From: Vandiemenella viatica
Lineage: Eukaryota > Arthropoda > Insecta > Orthoptera > Morabidae
Reading direction: 5' to 3'
DNA length: 64,000 nucleotides
NCBI GenBank assembly: GCA_031002005.1
Contig: CM061919.1
Span: 11,355,687-11,419,686 of the forward strand
In this document: positions 10,155 through 22,231 of the stretch, one piece after another
Position numbering within the stretch: the stretch's first letter is position 1
Layout of the letters: the number at the start of each line of letters is the position of its first letter
Notes under the pieces: generated by a model
The model's input: only the letters and a program-made list of their open reading frames with translations
Databases searched by the model: none
What the model was told of the DNA's origin: nothing
Program-made: the position numbers and the translations under genes

Positions 10155-10449
10155 TATGGCTATGCTACAATATATTCCCTTTTTGACCATTTTTCTAACA
10201 TGACAGTGGAGATTTCTAGTTGCGCCATTCAGTGATTCTCATACACTGATAATATTCATCACAAACCAATCATATCTTCTCTCCTTGCCACTATTAATTC
10301 CTAATTAATTTTTGTTTCGAATACTCCCTACTCTCTTGCTGTCTAATAATTCTGTTGTGTTCTCTTCATAGCAACCTCTCTAAGTTCCTTATTTCTCTAT
10401 TACAGTAGTCAGGTTCCATAATCTTCTTATTTTTTAATAAATATTTTTT
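10155..10449. other. No gene recognised
   Basis: AT-rich sequence with no supported reading frame, tRNA or terminal repeats. It may be decayed LINE sequence. Confidence 0.5.
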
Positions 10450-10825
10450 TTCTGAACTCTGCCTGCAGCAGCTACTGGGAGGATTGAGTAACTTAGTAGT
10501 TGCTGTTGCTCATCCCAAGCCCGGATAAAGAAGGAGGGTTGGCTAAGAACTGTAAAAGATTAGGCCTGAAAACAACTCGAGGCAACCTCTATGGCTCATT
10601 ACCATAGTTGTAATACTGAGATCAACAGAGGATGATCTCCCCATACTTTCAACTTAAAGCATGATGGAACATCTGCTCCAAAAGCAACTACCCCTGGCCC
10701 TAGTAAATATACTAGGTTTTCTCGGTCACCGGATTCTGGGGGATTGAGAACATCATGCGGGAATGTATCAGAGCTTCCTAAATCTCTGAAACACAAATAT
10801 TTTCTTGGCCCTTTGAACAATAATA
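10450..10825 (+). other. Possible 5' end of a non-LTR element
   Basis: The block CCAAGCCCGGATAAAG followed by GAGGGTTGG resembles the 5' untranslated start of a widespread insect LINE. Protein similarity could not be confirmed. The short minus-strand frame at 10832-10599 is not recognisable. The segment is separated from the RT pseudogene at 11230-13610 only by the minus-strand LINE tail at 10829-11165, so the two could be one interrupted element. Confidence 0.3.
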
Positions 10826-10828
10826 ATT

Positions 10829-11165
10829 TCATTTCATTTCATTTCATTTCATTTATTCACCATATGATACATTTTCATGTATATTGGTTTCGTCATTTTA
10901 AATTTTTATACATAATGTAAACAATTTGGATATTCAACTATAAATGTAAGGCATATAGAAATATACATAAGATTTGTACAATTTATCTGTAACTACTAAT
11001 TTAATAGACACAGGTGTTTTACATAATTTGACTACTTTAAATAGTCTTCTACAGAGTAAAAAGCATTTCTTACAAGATACATTTTTAGCCTTTTCTTAAA
11101 AGATCTGGGTTTTTTTCTCCCTTAATTTCTACTGGCAGTTTGTTATACAATTTCACTCCCTTGTG
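10829..11165 (-). pseudogene. Jockey-like LINE 3' end with (GAAAT)n tail
   Basis: On the minus strand 11165-11040 reads FHKGVKLYNKLPVEIKG and LVRNAFYSVEDYL, the conserved C-terminal end of jockey/CR1-type reverse transcriptases. About 200 bp of 3' UTR follow, then a perfect pentanucleotide tail (ATTTC on the plus strand, 10832-10857). The copy is strongly 5'-truncated, as is usual for LINE insertions. Confidence 0.75.
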
Positions 11166-11229
11166 GAAAAGACTATTTAGAGTTACTTACTTACTTACTT
11201 CCTCTTCATGGATAGGCCTTATGTGACAG

Positions 11230-13610
11230 TTTTGATTTAAAATTAATCTCAACTCATTTTCTGGCACTTCCACACGAGAAAAAAAACATGGAGATCCCCA
11301 AACTGTCATTTAGGAGAATTTTAGCTAGATCATGTTGCAATCTCCAAGAAAAATCAGAAGTAAATTATGAACGTTAAAGTCAAAAAAGGGGTAACTGACT
11401 CTGTTCACCATTTGTCTCTAATTAAAGATTCAACCAAATGAATTCAAACTCAGAACACGGAAAAATGGGCAAATCAACTATGAATTTTTAGATCAAAAAT
11501 CTGAAACTTTTCTGGCCAATATATCCAGCCAACATCCTACTAATTGGCCAGAATTTAAAGACACACTCTTCAAAGCTAATTCAAAGCGTCAGCTCACCTC
11601 CCAGAAAACGCAAACAAAGGTGGTAGAATGAAGCAGGTGACAAATCTATAGAACTTAGAATTAAAGCCTGGCGAAACTGGAATTCCCATAAAACCACACA
11701 CAATTGGCAGGCAGTCATTAATATGCAGACACAAACTTCAAAAACCATTAGATTAGAGAAACATATTTATAACAGAATCAGACTGGCAGAAATTGATCAA
11801 GAGTTTAAGAAAACAACACAAGGAACTTCTACAGAAAATTCAAACAAGAGTTGTCAAATTAACAGGCACCTAGCCTCTGTTTAAAATGTCCTGATGGGTC
11901 TCTAGAAACAAATAACATCGGAAATTGTAAGCTCATAACAAATTACTTCAAAGACCTTTTAAATTGTGAACACCCTGAAGGAAAACTTACCTTTGAAAAT
12001 CTACTCCAAATCCAGATTCAGAACCTCTCACTTTAGAAGAAATCCAACAAATAATGTGTGGACTTCAAAATAACAAAGCACCAAGGAAAGATGGCATAAT
12101 TGCTTAAATGTGGAAATTAGGTGGCACAAGTCTTGCTCATAAAATTCATATGATTATTGAAGATATCTGGATCAAGGCAAAAATCCCTGAAGACCGGAAA
12201 TGTGCACTAATTCATTCATTTCACAAAAAAAGGGGATAAATCTGGCATTAATAACTGCAGAGGAATTTCCTTGTTACGTATTTCTTATAAAATTTTATCC
12301 AAGGTTCTTCTCATGAGACTTGACACACAAATAGATCATCTTATTGGTGAGTACCAGACAGGATTTAGAAAAGGCAGATCATGTGCAGAACAAATTTTTC
12401 ATCTGAAAACCATCTTACAAATTCGTAAAAACAGACCTTTGTAGACTTCAAAAAAGTTTACTCTATTGACAGGCAAATACTTTTTAATATACTAGAAGAA
12501 TACAAAGTAGACATGAAAACAAGAGAATTAATCAAACAGACATTAATGGATACCATTTCAAGAGTTAGGTTCTTAGGTGAGGTATCTGAACCTTTTAAAA
12601 TCAGTTCGACAAGGAGATGGACTATTACATCTTTTGTTCAATCTTGTTCTGAATGAAGTAATCAAAGCCTGTGAGAAAGAAGTAAAAGGAATAACCATTG
12701 GCAGGCTGCTCAGAAATAAGTTTCACCTGCGGTGTTTGGCCCTTGCAGATGTCCTAGCAATTCCCTCCAACAACAGTCAAGAGGCAATCTACACCCTTGA
12801 AAAAATGCATGAAATTGCAGCTAAATGTGCTCTCCAATTCTCATATGCTAAAATCTACTGTATGGAAGAATCTTCATAGTACCAAGATGATCAATCCTTG
12901 AACACACAATTTGGCAATATCTCTCGAGTTACTAAATTCAGATATCTCGGAGAAATTATTCAACCTGCAGGACTAAACTGTGAAGCAAACAAGGAGAGTA
13001 TAACTAAATTACAAAATGCCTACAGAATCACCTGGAACAGATACAACAAAAAATCAATATCCTGAAATGCCAAATTAAAACACTGTAATCAAACCAGAGG
13101 CATTATACACAGCAGAAACTTTGATTATTGTGGGCAGATCATTGATTAAAGATATTGAAAAGCAAGAAAGGAAAATTTTATGGAAAATCTTTGGCCCAAT
13201 TTGTACCGGAGGAATTTGGATGAAAAGGAAATCACATGAACTCTATCAGCATTTAGAAAAAATTTCAGGAAAAGGTGAATTAAATTCTATGGCCATATTA
13301 TCAGAATGAGTAACAACAGACTAACCGAAAGAATTCTAAACTTGGCCATTTCAATGAAAATAAAAAACAACTGGCTTATTGAAGTCAAAAAGGATCTCCA
13401 GGAAATGGGAATAATAGACGATATCATACGGGACAGAAGCCGATTTAGTAGCATGGTCAATAACCACAAATTTGCCAACAACCAGAATATTAGAAGGAGG
13501 AACACCTGGATGGAAGAACATAGGAAAAAACTTAGTGAGAGGATGAAGAGATATTGGGAACAGATAAAAAACAAATCTGCTATATAAGTTCATACACACT
13601 TCTCAGTTGG
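11230..13610 (+). pseudogene. Non-LTR retrotransposon RT region, decayed
   Basis: Blocks in order on the plus strand: LTLEEIQQIMCGLQNNKAP (about 12030), RISYKILSKVLLMRLDTQ (12275), the priming motif GEYQTGFRKGRSCAEQIF (12350), VDFKKVYSIDRQILFN (12445), SVRQGDGL (12600) and a degraded catalytic box LALADVLAIPS in place of FADD (12740). YLGEII follows (12945), and the C-terminal RRRNTWMEEHRKKLSERMK (13495) ends in a stop at 13587. This is the order fingers, palm, thumb and C-terminus. Multiple frameshifts make it inactive. The endonuclease is not visible, or is represented only by the piece at 10450-10825. Confidence 0.8.
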
Positions 13611-13619
13611 ACATAACGA

Positions 13620-13879
13620 AGGAAGAAGAAGAAATATTTTTTCTGCTAATATAATTATTTCTTTGATATATTCCCACTTATGCTTCTTGAAAATTCACTT
13701 GAACTATCTCTTGAGTACTGAGAAGAAGTTCTGAAACGTCTTGTTTTTAATAATTGCACCTAGTAGGTACTACATTCATTTTGGCCACTAATTTACTGAA
13801 TCTTCTAATACCCATCAGAATTTCTTTGTGAAAACCTATTCCTTCAGTTACTGGAGACCTGACACATTAGGCTTTATTA
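13620..13879. other. No gene recognised
   Basis: AT-rich spacer between two LINE fragments. It shows no reading frame or repeat structure I can support. Confidence 0.4.
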
Positions 13880-14960
13880 GGAAGAGGAAAGAAACTGGTT
13901 TGCCAAGGATATTCATGTGAATCTCAGATGAATTGGACAAGGGAGGTCAAGTTGATAGTGTGGCACTAGATTTTTCTAAAGCATTCGACAGAGTGAAGGT
14001 TTTTAAATAAACTGAAATCTATTGGATTGGATGAAAAAGTTACTTGTTGTGTAGAAGAATTCTTAAAAGCCAGAAAGCAAAGTGTTAGAACAGGACATAC
14101 ATTATCAAAAGAGGTGGAAGTAAATATGGCTGTGCCACAATGTAGTGTATTGGGACCATTGCTGTTAGTTATTCTAAAGAATGACTGTTGATGGCTTATG
14201 GTCAGAATTTAGTTTTTTTGCCCATGATATAATGGTAAACAATAGAATCAAAATAGGTGAAGATTGTGAACAGCTGCAGGATCATCTGGATAGAATATCT
14301 AAAAGGGTAGGTCAGCATGGAATGAAGATAAATACCAAGAAGAGTCAGCTCATTAGATACACAGATAGAAAAAATAAGGGTTAATTATGATTATAGGGTG
14401 GGGAATTGTTTGTTGACGGCTTGAAGTGTAATATTTTGGCATAACGTTTGATAACAAATTCAGTTGGGCAGAGCACTTTGGGCAGGTGGTAGGAAAAGGT
14501 TACAAAATCCTTCATTTACTGGAGAAGGTGATGAAAAGACGTACCAGAGAAGTTAGGGAATTGTGTTAACTATGGCAGTGTAATTCGGGGTATCAAATAC
14601 AGGAGTTGGAGGGTGTGCAAAGAAGAGCAGCTACATTTTTTTGTGCAAATGATCACAGGAGCCAATCAGTAACTGATTCAATAAAGGAGCTGGACTGTGA
14701 GTCATTGGAGGAAAGGAGGAGGGTAAAGAGAGTGCTGAGAATGTACAGGACATTTGTTTGTGACGGGGTTTGGAGGGATATTGGGCAAAGAATCAGGAGT
14801 GGTGCATCAAAGGGGAAAATCGACCATGACCACAAGCTGGCACTCGATTTCATACATAAAGGAGTGGGAAAATGTTTTTTTGTTAGTAAGGGCATCAGGG
14901 TTTGGAACAATTTCCAAAAATACTTAAAGAATTTAAAAATAAAATTTGCAAATTAGGAAA
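13880..14960 (+). pseudogene. CR1-A LINE, RT to C-terminus, decayed
   Basis: Plus-strand blocks are ISDELDKGGQVDSVALDFSKAF (13925), VPQCSVLGPLL (14140), a degraded catalytic box FAHDIM (14217) and QLQDHLDRISKRVGQHGMKI (14270) with NTKKSQLIRYTDRK. After a gap, 14606-14900 encodes VQRRAATFFCANDHRSQSV, DSIKELDCESLEERRR and FIHKGVGKCFF with ISKGIRVWN. Compared with the copy at 38930-40230, the order is the same but the catalytic FADD has become FAHD and several frameshifts are present. Confidence 0.8.
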
Positions 14961-15109
14961 TTAAATGGGGTAGGAATTTAATTTTACAATTATAAAAGAA
15001 ATTAAAAAAAAGAACAATATAAAAATGGGTAATTAGATGATTAGGGAAATTGTTACCTGAGTGTTAGCTCCATAACAATTAAAATTAATAATATTAAAAA
15101 GATATCAAC

Positions 15110-16330
15110 AATTGGTTCCCTTTGTGATCCACTCTGTCACTTGTGTCAAGAGTACCTACTTTCCTTACTAGGGTATTTGCTAAATTTCTGTTCTCTTGTG
15201 TTATTAATCTTACTTCCTTCACAGTTGACAAGTAGTAACTTTAAATTCCACGAACAATGATCATTCTATGCTCACCCCTGAATTATGAATATAGTTTTTT
15301 CCCCAAGTGTCTATTTCAGTACGCTAAGCAGTCAGAAGCACATTTTTTTTTTTTTTTTCACTACAGAAGTCTACCAAAACATATGGCTATAATCTCCAAA
15401 CACCAAACTACACTAACCAATATTAATACCCCTCTTCAAATTGCTCCTCTTTCTCTGTGGCACACACTATAACCATCAAGGAAAATGTAATTGTCAAGCA
15501 ATCATTACTTTAATCAAGATTTTGCCCCTATAACCACTTATGGTTTGTGTATTTCTATTGCCTTGTTTATTAATTAACTGCTTTGTGATGTTTTAAGAAT
15601 TTCTGTTCACCTTCTTAGCAATGTTTATTATTTTATTTGCTCAGCAAGTACTTTTGTGTTTATGATTTTTACCGTTGTGTATTCAGTATCTCTGTTGTCA
15701 CCTTGATTTATTTCATCATCAATAACCTGAAAACTAAAAAAGGCACACCATCATACCTAAAAGTGGGCTTGTTAACAGTTTTAGCTAAGAAGTCTGAAAG
15801 ACCTCCTACTCGTTAGATACAGTCCATGCCTAGTGAAACCTCACCTACCAATATTGTTCAAAGGCATATGCTTCAAGACAGAATTAAAAACTTTCCAAGC
15901 AGCACTTCTGTCTCCATGTTTACTTACCTCACAGTGTGATTCAACTGTGACTAATCATGGCAACTTAAGATCTTCATGAGCACCACATTGGCATGTTGCC
16001 CCTCCTTCACCACCTTCCTCGGGTCACTTTTTATACCAAAACTCACATTTTTATCAATACTAATCCATGCATTTCACATTGTCACTACTCTTTCCTCCTT
16101 AACGAAACCCCGATGAAGTGATCCTGCATCATTTATTAACTGATCTAAAGTTGCACTAGGTTTGGTCAAGATTGTGACCTGCAAGTAATTAATCATGCAG
16201 CAGAACACTTTTTCCATATTTTTTCCTTCCATGCCTCCATTCCTGAATGCCTGCTGTATCTTACCAACAGCATTATCATAAGTGCTCAATAAAATAACAA
16301 TATCTTTTAGCCATGAAGCTTTTACAATGG
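15110..16330 (-). pseudogene. CR1-A LINE ORF1 / endonuclease region, decayed
   Basis: Parallel to 33050-35100. The minus strand at 16289-16074 encodes VGKIQQAFRNGGMEGKN and KPSATLDQLINDAGSL with ERVVTM, then blocks corresponding to HANVVLMKILSCHD and LNHTVR*VNMETEVL (16010-15900). Below 15480 are endonuclease remnants similar to the 33500-33240 region. It looks like an independent 3'-truncated copy, because no RT follows directly on this strand. Confidence 0.65.
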
Positions 16331-17758
16331 AATTCCTTTTTTGGTATTATTTTAGCATGTGTGTTGCAGAAAACTCCTTTACTCACATAAAACTTGGTAT
16401 TATGGCATTGTAAGGCATTAAACTGATGCTGGGGGCTAAGCAACACTCTGCCTTAACTGTGAACAATAATGTTCATGACCGTAAGCTTCTGGTATCTTGA
16501 ATATTTAAATAACTCGGTCACCACCCTCAAACGTGAAAGGATAAATAGAAATGATTACATTGCATACTGTTTTAAAGTCACAAAGGATATATATTGTTCC
16601 AAACTTCTCTTACAATTCTGAATAAAGCAATGAGACAACAGTTCCAAAGATGATTGTAGGTAAAGCACACTTGCGAGAAGAGACAAACTTTCATCAAGCT
16701 CCCTAACTTAGATGAAATTACGGCATTTTAAAATATAATACGACTCCTTACCATGTGGAGCCAGCGGCACGAAGTTAACTGTTTGAAAGCTGCCAGAAGA
16801 ACAAGCTACATTACTACACAATGTACACAATGTTGTCTCTTTCAAAACTGCTGAAAAACTGAGCTCCAGCCCAGATGTCTGCCTTCTACTTATTGAGTCA
16901 GTTGACCTTGTGACATCAGCAAAAACATTTGAAAATTAATATCCTGGAAAGTATTTAATACTTTGAATTGTAATTACCACCTGGGCCTCTTGATATCTTA
17001 TTCTATCTGTTTTTACTGGGTTTATTCTTCAAAAAGGTTTCTATCAAATTGATGTTAAGTCCTCTTACATCATCAGTCTGTTGCCTTGGTGCACTTTCCT
17101 AATAATCACGACATGAATGTGAAACTTATGGTACAATTATAGTTACTGAACAAAGTAAAACTGAATTTGTCATGTAATTTAAATACTTCCTGATTAGTGC
17201 CATTAATATATCTTACTATTCAATGGGGAAATAATGTGTCAGTTTTTATTTGTAGGTACTTCGTTAAAGATTAAAAAATATTATTATTACATATTATTAT
17301 GAATTTAATGAAAAAGAGTTCTGGATACATGGCTGCAGCTGTATTAACATTAAATCTGGTTCACAAGTAAACAGACATAAATCTAAAGGCACTGTATTTT
17401 ATGTGGCATAAATAATAAATAAGATTGTCTTTTTTGCTTAGCTACACATGATGATGATAATATTAAATAAGAAAGGTATGAAAATTTCAGAAACACTAAC
17501 CTTACTCATATTGTATGTATTATTTTTAAATATGTATTTCATACATAATTATATTTTATTTATGAACCATTATTCATCACATTAACATTCTTTTTGACCA
17601 ACAAAATGAATCAGATATGAAGCAGAGTTTGGTTAAAGTCAGAATTTTGTAGCTCAGAATTTACGTGAAATAATCATAATACATGTTACAAACATTTCAA
17701 ACCATTAGCATTCTTTCTTTCTTTTTTCACACAGTTTTACTGGCAGAGACATAAAGAG
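16331..17758. other. No gene recognised; downstream flank of the Lifeguard gene
   Basis: About 1.4 kb of AT-rich DNA without supported reading frames. On the minus strand it lies downstream of the Lifeguard stop codon and may contain its 3' UTR. Candidate AATAAA signals on the minus strand are at 17555-17560 and 17245-17250, but the true cleavage site cannot be decided here. Confidence 0.45.
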
Positions 17759-17766
17759 CCCACAAT

Positions 17767-17899
17767 CAGGATTGGCGTTAGGATTCTCGGGCCCGGGTTA
17801 AGGATTCTTAGCAGTGATGTGGCTAATTCATCGGATGAGGCCTGGGTACATTTGACTTGCTTACCCCTCCCCACTCAACCCCCTCTAACACTGGCCCTG
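17767..17899. mobile_element. hAT-type MITE, 133 bp, inverted copy
   Basis: Starts CAGGATTGGCGTTAGGATTC and ends CTAACACTGGCCCTG, matching the family of 1370-1573 in reverse orientation. The flanks CCCACAAT (17759-17766) and ACCACAGT (17900-17907) agree at 6 of 8 bases. It lies about 130 bp beyond the Lifeguard stop codon, so it may be transcribed in that gene's 3' UTR. Confidence 0.78.
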
Positions 17900-18027
17900 A
17901 CCACAGTATTGTACAATCATTTAAATGATAAAAAATGACACCGTTTCTTTTTTAATTCTTATAATTACTAGTAATAAAGTAAAACATTTCCCTTTTGTGA
18001 AAATACGAGGAGATTGGGACCAGAGAT

Positions 18028-18387
18028 TCAGTTTCTTATCATGCCCATGAGAGCAAGAATATAAATGAATATATTAATTATATCTAAATACAGATTCAAA
18101 GCAGCAAAAATATATTCTTCTGGAGAAATGGAGTATTTATGTTTTCCTCCCATCATGAGCTGTGTATCAAAAACTAAATAAAATGAAAAAAGAAGTGCTC
18201 CTAATGAGGCATAAACTATAGTTACAGTTTTTCCTGGTATGCAGATAGCAACAATGCCAAAAATAAGCAACACAATAGCTGCAACAAAGAGTACACCACC
18301 CAAAATAGTGAAGTCCCACTTAGTTTGAAATGCAAACAGAGTGAGTCCAAGACAAACTGCAACTGTTACCCCAGCAGCCATTAAAAC
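18028..18387 (-). CDS. Lifeguard/TMBIM protein, terminal coding exon
   Basis: This exon encodes the C-terminal 119 residues of a Lifeguard-type (TMBIM, BAX-inhibitor-1 superfamily) membrane protein. These proteins sit in Golgi, ER or plasma membrane, influence calcium handling and protect against apoptosis; that is family knowledge. Visible here are the start VLMAAGVTVAVCLGLTLFAF, hydrophobic segments AAIVLLIFGIVAICIPG and VYASLGALLFSFYLVFDTQ, then the family hallmark MMGGKHKYSISPEEYIFAAL and LYLDIINIFIYILALMG, ending MIRN and a stop (18028-18030). The minus-strand acceptor is a pyrimidine-rich tract ending CTGCAG just before 18387. The exon opens in phase 0, which fits the exon at 37154-37424. 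The upstream ATG at 18396 lies in the intron and is not the start. Confidence 0.95.
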   Translation of the reverse strand, partial: VLMAAGVTVAVCLGLTLFAFQTKWDFTILGGVLFVAAIVLLIFGIVAICIPGKTVTIVYASLGALLFSFYLVFDTQLMMGGKHKYSISPEEYIFAALNLYLDIINIFIYILALMGMIRN

Positions 18388-19054
18388 CTGCAGCAAAGAG
18401 AAATAGGATAACAGGTCACTTTTAGATCAATAAATTCTGTGTTACACAAAATAATATTAATTCAATATTCTGAATGACTACAGCAGACATGTATATTAAT
18501 TTTTAATCCAAGTCACTAAAGACAATTATTCATATAATTGCTATTTCAACTTTATGGCCTATTGGCCAATTATTCCTTGCTGTTTCCTTGAGCTACTAGT
18601 ACTAGTTATTTAGAGGAATGATGTGAGGTACAAGAAAGACATTGACCATAGTTTTTATTTATGAAACATTTGCATTATTCCAGAAAACTTTTTCAGACTC
18701 TAGACAATCATAGTAGGGCATGAAACTGGAACCTCCTGCATGCAAATCCAAACTATATTGTTAATCCAGAGGCATTATACTTAGTGAAGTATTTCATATC
18801 TTTAGAAACAAGAGCAAAATTCAAAATATTTGGAATTGTTTTCACTGCCAATTAACAACAAATTTTGTACATGCTGAGTATAAAAGGGCACAATATTCTA
18901 GCTTACAATACAATACAACAGAGTTCTTGTCTTTCACCACAGATTAATTTTCATGGGTCAGAAATCATATAGTCTAATGCAGAGTAACAATTCTGCTTAA
19001 CCATAATGAATACCTTATTTTATGACTGGTGTACAATCCAGTCTAGAAGAAAGT

Positions 19055-19285
19055 GGCATGTAACATACCACCGAGCATGGTGGGATTTGGGAGGATACCC
19101 ATTCAAATCCCCATCCAGGCATCCAGATTTAGGATTTCTGTGGTTCCCCAAATAACTCCAGGTGAATGCTGGGATGCTTCCTTCAAAAATGCCTTGGCTG
19201 AATTCCAACCAATTCCTTGTCCCCAGTCCTTTCCCACCTCTAATGACTTAGACTTCGATAAGGTGTAAAGCCATAAGAAAAAAAT
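19055..19285 (+). mobile_element. tRNA-derived SINE (family S2)
   Basis: The head has a B-box-like CCATTCAAATCCC near 19102. The body then runs CATCCAGATTTAGG, TTTCTGTGGTTCCCC, AATGCTGGGATGCTTCC, TTCCTTGTCCCCAGTCC and CTAATGACTTAGACTTCG, ending in an A-rich tail. The same body occurs at 41938-42127, and a 5'-truncated form at 23115-23310. This body resembles SINEs that are abundant in orthopteroid insects (from memory). Confidence 0.75.
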
Positions 19286-19539
19286 GTAACATATCATTAA
19301 TTCAATTGGAAAAATCTCTCCAAATTGTGCTTCCTTTACTCACCTCCCATACTACACACCCATATATTCTTGAATGATTCACTTTTCACTAGTTTTCATT
19401 ATTTTTCTGCATAACAGGGACCTTTGCTTACTGATTGTGATCTTTACACAAACGCACACTGGACTATAGGAATTTTATTATCTGCTGTTTTTGTCAGCCT
19501 GTGATCAGTTTCATAATTTTGCAATGCTCAGGTATTATC

Positions 19540-19740
19540 TCCAAATCACTACCCCCTCTCCCTGTCCTCTGTTTGAATTTACACCCACCACAAACCATGT
19601 TCCTTGCTTATCTCTTTTATTATTCGTGTCTGTTACACATACTGTTAAATGTATTCATGCCATGCAGCCACCATCTAAAAAGTAAGTTGTGGTTCATTTC
19701 CATATCCTAATTTGTATTTCCTTTTTGCTACTTAGCACCT
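19540..19740 (+). repeat. Diverged single arm of the fold-back repeat at 40291-40948
   Basis: Shares with the right arm of that fold-back element, in order: TGTTTGAATTTACCCCC-like (19586), a CTTTTATTATT..GTGTCT block, CATCATCTAAAG-like (CCACCATCTAAAAAGTAAG) and CATTTCCCTATCCTAATTTG-like sequence. Only one arm is present and it is clearly older. The central GC-rich part is missing. Confidence 0.6.
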
Positions 19741-19799
19741 ATTATTTCATAGTTAGTATATATCATTTTCATTGTCGGTACTTGTTTCTGAGTTTATGT

Positions 19800-20415
19800 T
19801 TCTCACTTACAGACACTTTTTCATGTGGGTATCACTGATGGCTGATCAGGCCAATCCTGGCATAAAATAATTGCCCACACACATTATATCTAATTGTAAG
19901 TGATGGTGGGATTTGTGTTGGGTTTGTTCTTGTGTATTACCTGTCTTCGTCACTCCTCCTCAAATAGTGCAACAGCCGCAAAAGTAGTTTCGTGCAATCT
20001 TTTGCAAGGTGGTTCCATATGTTCATGTATATTTTTGTGCTCTTCATGATATTTTTAAGTTGGTCTTTGTAGCACTTCAGGGGTCACCATGCCAGTACTC
20101 TGTTCACCATATAAAAATTGTTGAGGTAGTCATGTTACTCATATGCTGAACATGTCCAATCCATCTGAGGTGGTGAGGGCTTCAATGCTGTACACTTGAG
20201 CCCTTGGTAAAAATCTGTAATGTTGGACACATAATCATCCAATTTGATCTTTGTAATGGAGTGACGTTTGTGTTGATGAAATTGCTCCAATTTTTTTTAA
20301 TGGTGGTAAAGGGTCCATGTTTCACTTTGACATCCATGTAGTAACATGGAGACAACAGAGTTTGGTATACCAGCAGTTTGAGATCTTTGTTCAGCAAAAA
20401 CCTATCTGCTCCTAA
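19800..20415 (-). pseudogene. Non-LTR RT C-terminus with finger-like tail (3' half)
   Basis: On the minus strand, from 20415 down: FLLNKDLKLLVYQTLLSPCY, corresponding to the LTLKTKLLVYQACVLSTLLYG block, then PLQRSNWMIMCPTLQI, HHLRWIGHVQHMSN (the RWLGHVxRM block) and, near 19850, a MPGLA*SAISDTHM segment that in another frame recalls the terminal C2H2-like RIGLxSH motif of this LINE class. The upstream half (22232-22470) is separated from it by the hAT element 20424-22223. It is heavily mutated. Confidence 0.7.
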
Positions 20416-20423
20416 GGTAGGAG

Positions 20424-22223
20424 CATTGCTGGATTTCCCATTAGGCTGTATAGGCTCCAGCCTAGGGGCGGCAGCATTTTAGGGGCGGCAAATTTCTTAG
20501 GGTGTTCGCTTTAGTAAGCCGTCAAATTTGTGTGTGATTATAAACATAATAGGAAAACATCTACTATTAAATTTTCATTTAAGTGGTGACATCTAGTAGT
20601 GAAGTAACAAACTCGGAACAATTAATAGAAAAGAAATATACATTTACTATCAATTTTCATTTAGGTAAGTGGTGATAGCGAACAATTAGCTAAATTATTA
20701 ATTTAATTCTTCATTAGTTTCCTGACTTTCTATCTTGTTCAACGCAGTCTGTAGCCCGTTGTATATTTCTGAAGGAAGACTTTATAGACAGAGGTAAGTT
20801 TCTGTTGACAGACTTACATTTCATGATTTCTATAATAAAAATACTTAAGTATGATCTAAGATTTTATTAATTGAGTATCTGGATGATGAAAGTTCCCGAG
20901 AACTCGAAAGTCCTAATTTTATTGAAAAAATCATTGAAAAGTAAATAATTTTTGAAACTTAACTCGTCATTTCTCAGCTAACAATGAATTAAATTCTTTG
21001 AAATTTTTAAGGAACCTGCATTGAACTATGCCAAAACCAGTATTCTGATTGAAATTAATATAAATTATAATTGTTTAATAATAATTGATTACAAATCAGA
21101 GCGTACGTCTTAACGTGTTTTCTCTTCTTTGCCAATAAAAAGTTTGTTACAAAGTTTGTCGTATGGAAAACTGTCAGTGAGAAAGTTGTTCCTCTATATT
21201 GGAAGAAGTTTTCTGAAAAATTTGAAGTCGTTATATTCCTTCTATTCACCTTTTTCAAGTTACTTTTCTTTTTTCTACTTTTCCTTAAGAGTGTACTCAT
21301 AGAGTAGATGTTAAATTAAGAAACAAATCCTTGTAATTTTATGATGATCACGAAAATTGTGATACTTACACCAAAAAAAAAATCCCTTTTATTTTTACAG
21401 ATTTATTGAAATATTTTATGTTCATCTCATTTGATAAAGAATGAGTGACGGAAGGAAGAGACTGAGCGGTGCTCAGTACAAAAAGGAAGCCAAATTAAAA
21501 CATGATGAACAACAGAAAGTTCTTCAGAAGATCAGGAAACTAGAAAGTTTAAAAAAAAAAAAAAAAAGCACAAACAGTAATAAGACATTCCACAAGAGAA
21601 CTCCGGATCTATTGATAAAGAAAATCAATGTGGACAAATAGCTAGTACACCCATTGAGCTGATGAATCTGGATCAGCACAATCAGCCGTCTTGTCCTTCT
21701 GATGCTAATAAGGAATTACGTTCAACTGGAGGCAGTAATTTGATGTAATGCAGTGAAAAAGTGTCCCAAGTTGCGAAAGTTCAACCAACTACAAAACTAA
21801 ACACAGATCCTGAATTATGGGAAATAAACAACATGACAAGGGACATTATTGCAAGAAATGGATTTGAACAAAACAAGTCCTCCGATTTTACAAAAAGTGA
21901 GAGAGTGTATTCTGATTATAGCCGTTATTTACACAAAAATCTTTTTATTAGAAAAATGAAAAATAATGAAGCAAAGGAAAGTAATTGGCTTATCTATTCT
22001 TGTTTCATAATAAATATTCATTTTTCTTGTTTCTATTTTATGACTAAATCTGAATTCTTTCAAGTAATGAAGTCACTCTTAATCTATATCCATTCACATA
22101 TACATATAATCGTTTGCTACCTAATAAAGGTAGTACAATTTAGTGATTTGTATAAGTATGAAGGAGAAAAGGGCGGCACGAAATGAACAGCATACAGTAA
22201 ATAAAAGTTTAAATCCGATCCTG
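20424..22223 (+). mobile_element. hAT transposon, internally deleted, perfect TSD
   Basis: The left terminus CATTGCTGGATTTCCCATTA and the right terminus TTTAAATCCGATCCTG form a degraded inverted pair. The flanks GGTAGGAG at 20416-20423 and 22224-22231 are identical, the 8-bp duplication expected of hAT elements. The element carries only the N-terminal part of a transposase (21441 onward), so the catalytic and dimerisation domains are deleted. It is inserted in a minus-strand LINE pseudogene whose reading resumes on each side. Confidence 0.93.
21441..22020 (+). pseudogene. hAT transposase N-terminal fragment (TTF/ZMYM type)
   Basis: Begins MSDGRKRLSGAQYKKEAKLK, the start typical of TTF-zinc-finger hAT transposases (K.LSGA.YRK..). 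A frame break follows the poly-A run at 21550. The next segment, 21761-22010, encodes DPELWEINNMTRDIIARNG, then YSRYLHKNL and ESNWLIYS, matching the family's DP..W, R..L.NGE and R.WL.YS blocks. After NWLIYS the frame runs into unrelated sequence where the internal deletion begins. The DDE-type catalytic core is absent. Confidence 0.8.
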
Positions 22224-22231
22224 GGTAGGAG

